Positions 11,948 to 24,113 of a DNA stretch of 64,000 bases are shown here, piece by piece. Position 1 is the first letter of the stretch. Each line of letters opens with the position of its first letter. The DNA comes from Pholiota molesta (lineage: Eukaryota > Basidiomycota > Agaricomycetes > Agaricales > Strophariaceae). The position numbers were made by a program, and so were the translations under genes. The notes beneath the pieces are model-generated. The model ran no database searches. It was given only the letters and a program-made list of their open reading frames with translations, and had not been told where the DNA came from. Location of the stretch: the NCBI GenBank assembly GCA_014925825.1, contig JACGCK010000029.1:124001-188000 (forward strand). The letters are read 5' to 3'.

Positions 11948-12220
11948 GTTGCTTTTGCCTCATCTAATATCTATTATTATCGCTCTCTATTTCTATCCTG
12001 CACCTATTGACCATCGTTCAAGAAGTACTATTGTCATGATGTAGTTATAACAGCAAGGTATGGCTGCAAGCCATATTCGTCCGTATCGTCCAGAGTCGAG
12101 ACGAATATCCCCCTCTTCTCTTATCTCAGGTATGATTATCAGATTAGATTAGATTGTTTGTGCATGTGATGGAGTGTGCTCTATTTTGATATTCAGCCCA
12201 AGTGGCTGTGCAAGAAAAAG

Positions 12221-15195
12221 ATGAAGGCGAACTACAAGGTGAGATTCTTCCTCGTTTACAAAACTTTCTCACTGATTTCACTAGTTTTCCAACATCTGCG
12301 GCACAGTCTATAGGCAGGGAAATATCCTATTTACTCGAGATGGAAACTCGCTCTATAGCCCGGTCGGAAATCGAGTGTCTGTATTCGATCTTGTAAAGTG
12401 CGTTATAACATTTTTGCTTCGGGTTGCCATTGGACTAATTGGATGGTCAGCAACAAGTCCTTCACATTCCCATTCGAAAACCGAAAGAATATTTCTGTAT
12501 TTGCGCTCAGTCCGGACGGAAATGTGCTGATATCGGTGGATGAAGGTCAGTCTAAACGTTTCGCGAAGAGACGCTGGGTGTTGACTAAATTTGTAGATGG
12601 CCGAGCTCTGCTGGTAAATGCTCGAAAAGGTGTGGTACTACACCATTTCAACTTCCACAAATCCGTGAAAGACATTCAATTCTCTCCGAATGGACAGTGC
12701 GTACAGAAACGGCCCTTGGATATGCGGTTTTTAAAAGTCATTTTCCGTCAGATACATCGCCGTCACACACGCATCACATATTCAAGTGTGGAGAACTCCC
12801 AATCATCTATTGCGCGAGTTCGCGCCTTTCACTCTTCACCGAACGTATACGGGACACCATGACGATGTCTTGAGCATACAATGGGCACCAGATTCATCGT
12901 GAGTAACGTTATATCCGTTTCAACTCGCTCCTCACGCCTTGCCAGCTGCTTTATCACGACTTCACGAGATATGACCGCTCGTCTATTTACGCTGAATCCT
13001 GTTGAAGGATTCAGACCAAAAACGTTCGCGGGACATCGAGATGCAGTGTTGGGTGCCTACTTCTCTGCGGATGGTAACACAGTGAGTTGCTGAATTTCTC
13101 GCTTTGGTCGGCCAAATATTGATATGAATCAACAAGATTTACACTCTGAGCAAAGACGGTGCCGTTTTCACCTGGAAGGCCAAACAAACCTCAGACGACG
13201 AAAATTCAGAGGACGACGAAGGACCTATCGCTTCGACATCCACCGACGTCCTCAATCGGATCGCAAACACAAGATGGGGCGTACATAAGCGGAATTACTT
13301 CAATCAACCGGGAACGAAGGTTGTCTGCTCTACTTTCCATGCTAAGTCCAACCTTCTTGTTGTCGGATTCTCTACAGGCGTCTTCGGCCTATGGGAGATG
13401 CCCGGCTTCTCGAACATCCACACACTCAGTATATCACAAGAAAAAATATCCTCGGTCGCGATCAGTCCGTCCGGCGAATGGCTTGCTTTTGGCGCGCGCA
13501 AGCTGGGTCAGCTGCTGGTCTGGGAATGGCAGTCCGAGTCATATGTCCTCAAGCAACAAGGCCACTATTTCGATATGAACACGCTCGCATACGCGCCCGA
13601 CGGTCAAACTATCGCGACGGGAGGCGATGATGGCAAAGTGAAAGTGTGGTCGACGTACTCCGGCTTCTGCTTCGTCACATTCACAGATCATTCTGCGCCC
13701 ATCTCCGCTGTGGCCTTCGCGAAGCAAGGCAGCGTCCTCTTCACTGCCTCGCTGGACGGCACCGTCCGCGCATACGACCTCATTCGATACCGTAATTTCC
13801 GCACGTTCACGTCCCCGACACCTGTGCAGTTTTCGTCTCTGGCAGTCGATCCTTCAGGAGAAGTCGTCGCTGCGGGCTCGACAGATTCGTTTGAAATTTT
13901 CCTGTGGTCAGTACAGACAGGCAAACTTCTGGATATCATGGCTGGCCATACAGGGCCTGTTAGCTCTCTCGCATTTGCACCATCAGGCGCCAATCAACTG
14001 GCCAGCGGCTCATGGGACAAGACGATGCGAATCTGGAATGTCTTTGGGCGTTCTGGTGCAGTGGAGCCTTTCTCGCTGAATTCCGATGTTTTGGCTCTTG
14101 CCTTCCGCCCGGATGGGAAGGAGGTCGCGGTCTCGACGCTGGATGGCCAGATAACCTTCTTCGATATCCAAGAAAGCAAACAAACGAACGTCATCGATGG
14201 CCGGAAAGACGTCTCTGGGGGCCGCAAACTTGATGATCGTGTTTCGGCAGCCAATAACGCGTCTGGGAAGTCATATAACAGCCTCGCGTATACTGCGGAT
14301 GGGTCCTGTCTTCTCGCTGGAGGAAACAGCAAATACGTGGTGCTCTACGATGTCAGAGAGGGCGAGGGTGTTATGGTCAAGAAGTTCCAGATTTCGGAGA
14401 ACCTTTCGCTTGATGGTACAGAAGAGTTCCTGGATAGTAGGAGGATCAACGACGCGGGAATCAATGTGGACCTCATCAACGACAGAGACGGAAGTGACCT
14501 TGAGGATCGGTTAGACCTCAGCCTCCCGGGAGCCAGTCGGGGCGCAGGAGACATGTCTATACGCCGGTTCCGCCAAGAAGCACGTACAAAATGCGTCCGA
14601 TTCTCACCTACTGGGCGCGCATGGGCCGCAGCCTCAACAGAAGGGCTCCTCATCTACTCCTTGGATGAGACTGTAACCTTCGACCCCTTCGATCTGAGCA
14701 TCGACCTCACGCCCCAGTCCGTCCTCGAGGTCCTCGGCGAGCATGAGTATCTCAAGGCGTTGGTGATGGCATTCCGCCTGAACGAGAAGCCGCTCATCCA
14801 GCGCGTGTACGAGAGCGTGCCGCGGGGCGACATCCGGCTCATCGCGCGCCAGCTGCCGGTGGTGTATGTGCCATTATTGCTGCGCTTCGTGGGCGAGCAC
14901 CTCGACCGCAGCCCGCATTTGGAGTTCGACCTGGTGTGGGTGAACACGCTGTTGATGGCGCATGGCCGGCTCCTGCGCGACCGCTCGGGCGAGTTTGCGA
15001 GCGTGTTCAGGGTGCTGCAGAAGGGGTTGACGGATTTCGAGCAGTCGATCTCGAAGTTGTGAGTTCTTGTTTAGTTGGTTCGGTTGTTCGTGTACTCATT
15101 TTTCTCGCCATAGGTGCGATGAGAATACGTCAACGCTGGCGTACTTGATTGATCAGTCGAAAGTCCAACAGGAGAGGGACGTGGATATGTCATAG
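12221..15195 (+). CDS. PWP2: Periodic tryptophan protein 2 (UTP1), WD40 subunit of the SSU processome
   Basis: Eight exons give 870 aa: 12221-12238, 12285-12397, 12451-12545, 12597-12696, 12752-12898, 12946-13081, 13137-15058 and 15114-15195. The start (MKANYKFSNICGTVYRQGN) and the following SLYSPVGNRVSVFDLV and SFTFPFENRKNI are near-identical to the PWP2 N terminus. At least ten WD40 blades follow (for example SGSWDKTMRIWNVFG, GGDDGKVKVWSTYSG). An acidic linker (about EEFLDSRRIND) leads to the helical C-terminal Utp12-type domain (QSVLEVLGEHEYLKALVMAFRLNE). PWP2 nucleates UTP-B on the 5' external transcribed spacer during 18S rRNA maturation in the nucleolus. The first coding exon is only 18 nt and the penultimate exon holds three quarters of the gene. 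Length is a little under the yeast protein. Confidence 0.96.
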
Positions 15196-15908
15196 AGTTT
15201 ATGTATCAATGGTGTTGTCTCCAGATGCTAAGGTTTTCTTTCCCTGTTGTTCATTTCAAAGTTTATGTTCACAATTGGATGTTTGACATTCTAAGAAAAG
15301 TTGATAACAAAAGAAGGATGGTTCACTGCAAGATTTTGGAGTGATCCGTCATCTGTACCTGCTAGTAGTGCTAATATTACGGGCACTGCTAATACTAGCC
15401 TAGTACCGCTGACACTCAAGTGTTACCCAACCCTGCATTCTACGGTGGTGGCATAACGCCCAACACCCAGGCCAACGACGCGACATTAGAGTCAACAAAC
15501 ATGAACTGCTTTGAATGGCTCATCAATAAGAGGTATCCATGACTTTGATCTTGTGCCACTCTGTCAGCCCAAAAATAGAAAATCCACTAAGTATAAGAAC
15601 GTCATTAAAAAGACCGACAGCGTACCTGACGGCTACATAGGTAAGCATTCCAGGGCTCCCACTTAATTTTCTTTCTCTCTCTCTTCCTCTATTGTCGACG
15701 TGTCGACGTGGTGATGTGGCTTTTAGGGTGGCCGAAGGAGAATACACGGTGAGCGGCAACCCATTCAACAAGCTCCGCTTCTCATATCACAATAGACGCG
15801 ACGAGACACTTCCTTTTCCTAATAACTGACCGAAAAAGAAAGAAAGGAAAACGCCACACTAATACCGCACTTAGACGATACCGCGCGATACTTACGAAGA
15901 ATATCGAA
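15196..15908. other. Intergenic, no gene recognised
   Basis: This is the 3' flank of PWP2 and the upstream region of the F-box gene. It includes a CT-rich run at about 15668-15690. No coding signal is convincing. Confidence 0.5.
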
Positions 15909-17362
15909 ATGAGACGCCCTAGAATGAGCTGGCATCCTAGACGACCTAAGGACACACCTTCCAAGCTGACGCCACCAAAACCTGTTCGAGACCAACCACC
16001 CACAGGACCAAACCTGCCTACTCTGCCGCAAGAGATATGGCGTAAAATTATAGCCTACACTGTGAGGCTTGCAGGATCCCATGCAATAGAGTTAGACGAC
16101 TATTTCACCCTTCCATACGAAAACGAAGAGCATCCTGAAATTGAAACTGGCCTGTTCATAGACCGCAAGAGCTTACGGCTTGTATGTAGATTCTGGCGCG
16201 ACCATGTTACGGAGATCTGCGCCGAATACTTGACGATATATACTGCGCAGGAGCTCAAGTTCCTCGTCAAGCTGTTCGAGTCGTCGGAGATCGCGAACCC
16301 AACCGGAAAGCGTCTAGGGGATTGGACTGTGCGGATTGACTTCAAAATTCTCGGACCATACAGTGTCTCTCATGTCGTACGGCTGCTCCAGTGCACGCCC
16401 AACCTCCTCATCTATAACAACAGAAATGGGCCCGTCGACCACCCAGAAAAATGCACCCCACAAGAGGTCCTCAAAGCGCTCATAATATATTGCGCGCAAT
16501 CCTTGAGACGCGTTGAATGGAGCGGCGCCGGCGAGGCGCCTCGTTTCCAGGACCTCGTACAGCTCTGCAACGCCCTCCCACATCTCATCACCCTCCGGCT
16601 AATCGCCATCTACTCGTTCCCGCTCCAAGAGAGCGACGGAATCCCGCCGGTTATCCACCTGCCAAAGCTAAAAACACTCTCCCTCGGAGTTATCCCGCAG
16701 CCAACTGACTACCGGCCAGAGTTTGCCGTCAACTGGGATCCATTCGTCCAATACACATCCTTCAGATCCGCGCAGCTGCCCGCGCTCGAACGCTTCGAGT
16801 GCGAGGTCTTCCCGCGGTTCAGCATGAATTTTTTCGATGTCCACGGTTCCAAACTCCGCCTGTTCCGCACGGCTGCCAATGGGGCGGAAGATGTGCTCCC
16901 AGAGGTGCTCAGCCTGTGTCCAGCCCTCGAGGTCCTGGTCATCGCCCAGGTAAACAGCCCCATGGTCTTCCCGCCTTTTCACCCTTGGCTGCAGAAAATC
17001 TGCATCGTCCCCGCTATCGACATGGCGGTCAGCGTGCCTATGCGCATGTACGGCAACGCCGTCGTCAGTCCTCTCGATCATCTCTTAAGGTCCATTGAGA
17101 GCATGGCCACTCCTAGGCTGGTCGAGCTGCGAATATGGAATATCGGTGCTTATTCAGGTCTCGCCAACCACGCGGTGTTCCTCGGTTTTTGGTGGCGGCG
17201 ATGGAATATACGCGGTGTGCACTTTCGCGACAAAACGGGTAGTTCATTTTACAATGTCTTTGATCGTCAGTCTTTTCTATCCCTGAATCCAACAGTTTAC
17301 TAATTCTGCCAATTTTTATGCCTATAGCCGATGAAGCACTCCTCGATTTGGTTCGTGGTTGA
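15909..17362 (+). CDS. F-box domain protein
   Basis: Exon 15909-17265 plus a short last exon 17328-17362, joined by a GTCAGT...TATAG intron, give 463 aa. A Pro/Arg-rich N terminus leads to an F-box-like segment (LPTLPQEIWRKIIAYTVR, about residues 38-56), then LRLVCRFWRDHVTEI, the classic F-box helix end. The remainder is a series of Leu-rich repeats of irregular length (for example LPHLITLRLIAIYSFPL). This architecture is highly expanded in Agaricomycetes; the proteins are presumed substrate adaptors of SCF ubiquitin ligases, though for most no target is known. Without the second exon the frame runs on to 17303. I prefer the spliced form because the intron has good consensus sites and keeps the frame. 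Confidence 0.8.
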
Positions 17363-17779
17363 GTATGTTCGTCTTGGTAAGTTATTGCTTGTGTATATAG
17401 ATTATGGTATATTTCTCCGTGTGCTATAGTTCTCTTTTCTACTCTTGGTTCTAGCCTTAGATAGCCTGCCTAGATGACATCCCATATTTATTGTCCCATA
17501 GTCATCGGTAGTTATTCATGCGCCCATCTGCAATTCAACTTCTTGCCTTGCTATCAGATATTGCTGTAATGTCAAAATTCAAGATACTTGGAAGATAAAG
17601 ATAGCATGAAACTGTGAGATGGTAAGTAACTATGTTATCTAGCTAAACTGTCCTCTAAAAACAAAAAAAAATAAGGTATTAGTGCTCCGAATGTACTAGG
17701 TACACTGGATGCATCAGTCCGATATGATCATAATTATACAATGTACATGAAATTAGACGAAATCAAACAACAAAAAGAT
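17363..17779. other. Intergenic between convergent genes
   Basis: This holds the 3' flanks of the F-box gene (plus) and the MFS gene (minus). It is AT-rich with an A-run near 17662. No gene is seen. Confidence 0.5.
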
Positions 17780-20700
17780 CTAACGAATCAAGAAACTTTG
17801 CAAGACAGTGAGTGCACAGACAGCTGAACATACAACGAAGCCGAAATAGTAGCCGGATGGTCCATCTTCGACACTCAGCGCCCAAAGCTGACGGACGGCG
17901 AGAATGGAATAAATCAATATACAGACGAAATGATTTACGACGAACAACTCACATATCCGCCAATCACGGGCCCGACACAACGAGCGAGACTGACAATACT
18001 TTGTGCGATTCCATTGGCATAGCCAACGGCATTGGGTGGCGTCACTGTGGCTCTGTTGTTAGGATCCTTTCGCTCGTCATCTACGCTGCCAACTCACTGT
18101 AATTGAGTAGAATTGATATGGCCGTGTAGCCAAATGTTGTTCCGCAATAACGGACAGCCCTATAACAAGCTATCTCAGTTCCACGTTAATTAACGAAAGG
18201 ATGAGAAAAATAGGCTTACGTGCTGATAGATAATACTGCCAAAACAACAACATTTATAAGAACAAAAGCTGAAAGAAAGGATGTGACATACCAAACATGA
18301 GAAAAGGATTAGAATCATCTGGGTGCTCGTTGGCAAAAGGTCGAAACAAAATGACTGATAGATACGCCGGGATAAACATGATGGTCCCGATACGGAACAT
18401 GGCGAGATGAGAGAAGCGGCCTCGGGGTGGCCTGATAACCCTTGTCAGTTTTTGATATAACGGAGGACATATATTTCGACGAACCCAATATTTCTGCGAA
18501 AACCGGCATGAGTACGGAATGGATGTTTAGCAGACATTGAGACTCACGGATAAAGATAGAATTGATATGCGATTTGGAAAAGACACATGAGAGCGACTAA
18601 AAGACAAGGAAACGGAATCAGCTCTCTCGGAACCTTCAAAATCAATGGATACCTACTTAGTTGTGCGAAATGTCCAGCATTAAGATTCAACCCTCCCGCA
18701 TTATAATCTCTGTTCACGACCATAAGACATCAGAAGGCCGTGCGTATCGGTGCATTCAAGTGTCACTCACGAAACAAGATAAGACATAAATATTTGGTCA
18801 TGCGTAGTGGTATGCAGCGCCATAACACCATACTGGATGATGACGACAATCGGCAGCTGGGACATCAAAGAGGGTGGCTTCTCAGTCAACGCTAGCGATT
18901 CCACATCCGCCTGAGATTGGGAATGCGGCCGCGATTCGGTGATGGTACCCAATGCATCTGGAGAGGGGACGACAATGTGGTCAATGTCTGTGCTCAAGAG
19001 GAGCTGCTGCGCATCTAGCACCGCAGGAGGTGTCTTGACGCCGGGGTGGGCGAATATGGAGGGTACGTTCATGGAGAGGCGTCGGGGTGAAGACGGTATC
19101 ATAGGCGAGAAGGGGATAGGGTTGGTGCGATTGGGAAGAGGAGATGCATGTCGTAGGGATGATGCGGGATGGAGCGAATTTGTAGTACTGAGTCTGTGGC
19201 TCGTTCGCGAGAGGCGCGCGATGGGCGTTGGGATGCCGCCGCTTCTCGAACCGCGGAGAATTGGAAAACTCGTCCCGTTCATCTCTGTTGCACCCTCGTC
19301 GCCATCTGCAGTCGTCGCCAATGGCTCATCTTGATTGGTCTCTTCGCCTTGAGCCTCATCCTCTTCAGCGTCGGATTCAAATGGATCATCATTGTCAACA
19401 TTCATCGCAGCAGCGACCCAGAGATCAGCGATATTCGTCACTGCATTCTCGTTCGCGAGCAGCAGTCGTTGCGCGAAATTCAGGTCTGGTGCATTCTCTG
19501 TAGCGAAATCTCGAGGGCCATCAGCGCCACTACCTCTCCGATGCCTCAACGAGCTGCTCATACTGCCTCGTCGAGCAGTCAGAGTCGCATTGCTCGCCAA
19601 TCGACTGCGATAAGCACCGCCGTACCCATACGCCGACCCATTCGTTTTGCTGGTCCGCGAAAACCCCCTTGTACGATCGAAGCGCGTATTGGGCGTCGCA
19701 GATAGTGGGACAGGGGGTTGACCCAATGGCGAAATGGGCCGCTGATGTGCATCAGGTACGCGCTTCGCAAAGTAGTCCGAGAAACGCCGCGAAATTTTCT
19801 TGTGGATGTTGACGAAGCCTCGGGGTTCGTCTTCATCTTCGAAAACGGGCGTTTGCGGTCTGCTATCCTCCTCTGGAATAGGAGGGTGCGCTGTGTTCTT
19901 CTCCGGAAGGAGGCGAATCGCGCCTTCGCGGGGGCCTCCATCCTCCCCAAGGAACAAACTTAGAAACGAACCTGTAATGTTCTGTCAGTTGAGATAAGGG
20001 CGTTTATCTTGAATCACTCACCAAAGAGGGTTACGGAGGCAGCTAGGCCACACGGGAGGAGATATGGATAGGTGTTGAAAAGTTGTACGTCACCGAAGAC
20101 TTCCGGCCACTTGGAAGCGGGTCTTTCAACTGACGTAAAGATGTATAACCTCAGAAACAGGGCACTTGCACTGAAAGATGAGATAACTCACAAGATCCTC
20201 CAATAATAGCCCCTGCCACTCCTCCAAGGCCCCAGCAAAACCTATTAGGATAATCAATCAATCAACGAAGCAATCCAGAAGCTGAGGAATGTACTGCACC
20301 CTAAGTTCGCATAAGCTCTGCCTTCATTACTAGGGTCTGTGACAAATGCGACACATCCACGCGCAACGCCCACAGCTCCAGCGAAAATACCCTGGAGAAG
20401 GCGGATGCATATCGCCTGCTGGAGTGTCGTCGCCGTTCCGAAGATGAGGCATGTGATGGCGGAGCCCAGTAATGAGATCATTAGTACTACTCGTCTCCCA
20501 TGTTTTTCAGCCACGGTCGCCTGTAATGTACACGTTTAGATGAATTCATCTCAAAATTCGAACTATGACGTACCCATAGTAGAGATGTGAGGAATTGAGT
20601 CAAGAAAAATGTTGAGACTAACTGATATCAGCATGGTCGTTTGGTGGAATAATCGACAAGCGTACCTAGAATACCCGTCCAAAAAGCCACTTCCGCATCG

Positions 20701-20954
20701 TCTTTGAACTCTCCGAATCCTGAAAAAGAGCTTTCAAGCTGGAGGCTGTATGTTGGTGGTGAATAACCCACCCTTGACCATGAACAGAAGAAATGGCGTC
20801 GAAACATTTGCTGACAAAAATTCTCCGAGCATTGTCTATGTCCCCGAATCTTGTTAGCAAATGCCCAAATAATGAGTTTAGTACGCACGATAGATAGCAC
20901 AATCATAGAGAGCTTAGGCAGTGGAGTCATGTAAACTTCGCCGGATGCGCTCAT
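17780..20954 (-). CDS. MFS transporter with long central loop (ZIFL/YCR023C-like)
   Basis: Sixteen exons from ATG 20954: 20954-20889, 20835-20772, 20719-20666, 20617-20574, 20520-20300, 20241-20192, 20129-20022, 19971-18771, 18709-18657, 18596-18548, 18493-18485, 18431-18292, 18268-18220, 18159-18098, 18050-17953 and 17887-17780, giving about 791 aa. The first half has MFS motif A (AEKHGRRVVLMISL) and the TM4 arginine helix (RLLQGIFAGAVGVARG). About 370 hydrophilic, Ser/Pro-rich residues form the loop between the two six-helix bundles. The second half starts near LPIVVIIQYGVMAL and contains DYNAGGLNLNAGHFAQL, PPRGRFSHLAMFRIG and NGIAQSIVSLARCVGPVIGG, as in fungal and plant ZIF1-like carriers. 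Substrate is unknown (vacuolar organic acid/metal export in relatives). Exon 18493-18485 is a 9-nt micro-exon. An extra 5' exon reaching an ATG at 21181 is possible but its splice is unresolved. Confidence 0.85.
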
Positions 20955-23900
20955 TGTTGGTATAGGAGGCCGTTCTGTATTCGGTGTTGGGGGGCCTCTT
21001 CTTCGCTTCTACGATGCAGGAAACTGGGACGTCCTGGTCTCAGACTGCTGAACGACATCCTGCCAAGTATCCGACGAGCAGTGGAGGGTCCGGCGGCTTC
21101 ATTGCTGTCCTCCGAGAGCGGTACGGGGATGCCAAAAGACCTTATATGCGTTGACGGTCTCCTCGAGTTGGGCGCCGCCATTGTGGGCCTTGGGAATGGC
21201 AGGGACGATGAGCGCTGTCTGTATGGTTTAGCGCCAATGCCATTTCAGAGGCTTAAGCTGTTGTTTGGTCATCCAGACGTAGCCAAACAAGCGCCCCCTG
21301 ATTTGCTCGGAATTCGCAAAGCTGCGGCCTCTCAGCTGCGCTGCTGTCAGTATATGGACGCCTATGACCGACAATCATTCTCAAGCCTAGTTTATCAGCG
21401 TTTATCCTCCGACAGCTGCTTTGGAATCTCCTTGCTTAGCTTTTGAACATTGGGCCCTTCCAAATTCCCTCTTGGGCCGTGCAGTCTGGTTTCCAATTTT
21501 GAATGGAAACCAGTAACTGGCAGGCTGGATCCTGACTGTAGCACTCGCGCGCGGCTATATCGAAATACATCTGGAACGTCGGTGAAGATGTCTCGAATCT
21601 TCGGATATCTCACTCCTAAAAATCCATGTTGAATTACATCCTCATGCTAGAAGCATTCCTGACCAGCCTAATCGCGCCAACCGTAGACTGCGGTACGGTA
21701 TCATGGGCATCCGTTGGAAAGAGTCCGTCGTGCCGCTGCACGCTCTCTTCTACTTGTCTCGGTGCTTAGCTCCAGTACCAGACTAGAGAGCCTCTTCCAC
21801 CCTACTTTGCTGCCTGCCTCTAAGCGCGGCAAAAGGGTCCTAAGGCCGTGATTTCCTCCGTTCTGTAGGATTTCTAGGCCGCCTCATGCACTTGACATCC
21901 GAGAACGAATTCATGCGATATACCCGGCATTTTGCTACTGTCCAAAAGAAATCTAACTCTGGAAACGAAGTGATATACACAAGGAAATGGATCCAGAAAT
22001 TGAGATGTCGAAGCTTTACGATGATGATTTTGTCTGAGCAAAGGTTTTTTGCGTCCTGCTGCACGTTCAGAACAAACTCACAGGAACTCAATGACCAGAC
22101 TCTATACTTGGCGGTCTTAATCATCAATCTCAATTGAATCGTGCACCTGCCGAACGTCCTTCGAACTTTAGATGAACCTTTGGCATTTTCTATGTGAAAC
22201 TCCAATCTAACAGTTAATAGAAATCATTCTGCACTTGATAATCGCATTCTAATCATGATCTTTATCCGAACAAACGCCTTCGAGGCTATTCGTAAGATCC
22301 GTCTAGCCTCGATCCGAATTGCTCGCGATTTTGCGCAAGGACTCTTCACAATAAAATGTTTCGGTGAGCTTTCGGCGAGCTTTTTGATCTGGGCATCGAA
22401 AATGACTGCTAGGCTGACGTGAGTGGTCCACCTAGCTAGGTCTCGGAAGACCTTCAACTGGTACCCGCGCTCCAAGGTGGCCGATGACATCTATAATTGT
22501 ACAATTCCATGCCGTTATTGATCGAGTAAGGCAGCAAAATAATATGAACTTTACATTTCTATCTCGGAGATGCTGAAAGATTTCTTTTGAGCGCCAGAAC
22601 GCGCGGCTTATTCAAGAATCTTGCATGCCATGGAAATAATCTGGATATTATTTTTGGGCCAAGTCGCGTCCGATTGTGGTTTCAGAGATTGCAGTTTCCA
22701 AGTACGATTAGCGTCGGCGATTCACGTTGTTTACAGTAACGCAATATGAACAGCCACAGCACGACTTCAAAAATCTTTACTCGCAAAAGATATGACCGGG
22801 TTCCGTTGCTGGCAGGTAATGAAGGAAAGAATTCTGACACAGGTCTGAATATATATTTAAACCTGAAAAGAATCAAAAAAAAATCAAATCGATATGATAC
22901 TCATTGAAATTTTAGTTTTGTATATTTACCACCAGAGATGAGAAGCCCTGTGGTCAACATCTACAAGCTTGACATAGGTTTACCAATTCAAGTTATCCGC
23001 TAAGGCCGATTTGAATGTACGTACTTCGAGCGCGGTGACTGCGTGCGATGTTCCCTAAATATAGGTGCATCGCATCACCAAATACGCGCACACGAATATG
23101 AGAAACCGCGTACGGTTGCGGCGTTCGCGTGGCGTTCGTTCTGCCTCAATCAACCTCTCAGAGGTTCAGAAACATTCACAGACTCGACTCACTCTCCTGG
23201 TTACCTGGTATCAAAGGCTGGATCCCATATCACCCTGAAGGACGGACGATATACAGCACCATCAATCTGTGCTAATTTTTCACCTGGCTGGGCACGGTGC
23301 TTGTCCGAGTCACGTAGGTGTGTTGCCCATGGGCCAACATAACGTACTCATGGTATCCAACTGCGTCTATCATGAAACATGGAGCTTTTCCGGGAAACAT
23401 ATATCCATGACATGACTTGCTGTTGTATCTCGATGCTCCTGGAGTGCTATGGCCATGCCAGAGAAACACTGCATGAATAACTGGAACTGCTTTCACATCG
23501 CCACGATCAACCATAGTAAATAAGCACACGGAAAGTCGCGCATCCGTGTCATGCGAGAGGTGTTGCCAACACTCGAACAACACACAATCCCAAAAATACC
23601 GACGGAGCGCCTGCGGCCTGGCCACACACTCCGCGCTGGCACGGGGATCTGACTTAGACGCGCTGCCCTGGATCAGCATTGCCTTCTTCTTTCGGAAAGA
23701 TTCAATGACATAGTCGATCTGGCGCTAGACAGCTCACAGACAGCTGGGAGACAAATCCACGATGATTTCGCGTCCTTCTTCGATAACCAGCCCCCGCAAG
23801 GGGAGGAAGCCTACTTCTCGGCAACCTGGAGGGAAGATGAGGTTGCTCAGATTGAACGATTCTGCAAGCCGGAAACCTTGTTTGTCGAATAATCGGTACA

Positions 23901-23955
23901 GCCGAAAGAGGTTCTCAATTTACCAAATTAGCCAGGCCGATCACATATCCCCTCC
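20955..23955. other. 3-kb gap without a supportable gene
   Basis: Positions 20955-21181 hold a minus-strand open frame (76 codons from an ATG at 21181) that may be a 5' exon of the MFS gene. From 21200 to 23950 I see only short, mutually overlapping frames on both strands, with no splice-linked chain and no recognisable family. Confidence 0.4.
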
Positions 23956-23962
23956 TATAAAA
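23956..23962 (+). promoter_or_regulatory. TATA box candidate of the sesquiterpene synthase gene
   Basis: TATAAAA lies 158 bp before the ATG. A second TATAAAA at 24036-24042 lies 78 bp before it and is the likelier core element by distance. The leader between is C/T-rich, as in highly expressed fungal promoters. Confidence 0.4.
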
Positions 23963-24113
23963 CGTGCATCCCACAGTCCCCTTCCCCTACAATCCCTTCC
24001 TCCGATTCGCCCAGGGTCGGTCTTACTCTCTCCTTTATAAAAGTCCTCCTCTTCCACCATCGAGGTCTCGCCCAGTGTCTCCTACTCCTTTGCCCTTCGT
24101 CTCCTTACACGAC

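Noticed and set aside
20954..21181. N-terminal extension of the MFS protein from ATG 21181
   Set aside because: The frame from 21181 is not in phase with the transporter, and I found no splice that joins them cleanly. It is kept only as a possibility.
23272..23679. 135-codon minus-strand frame
   Set aside because: No family, no signal peptide, no splice chain; consistent with chance.
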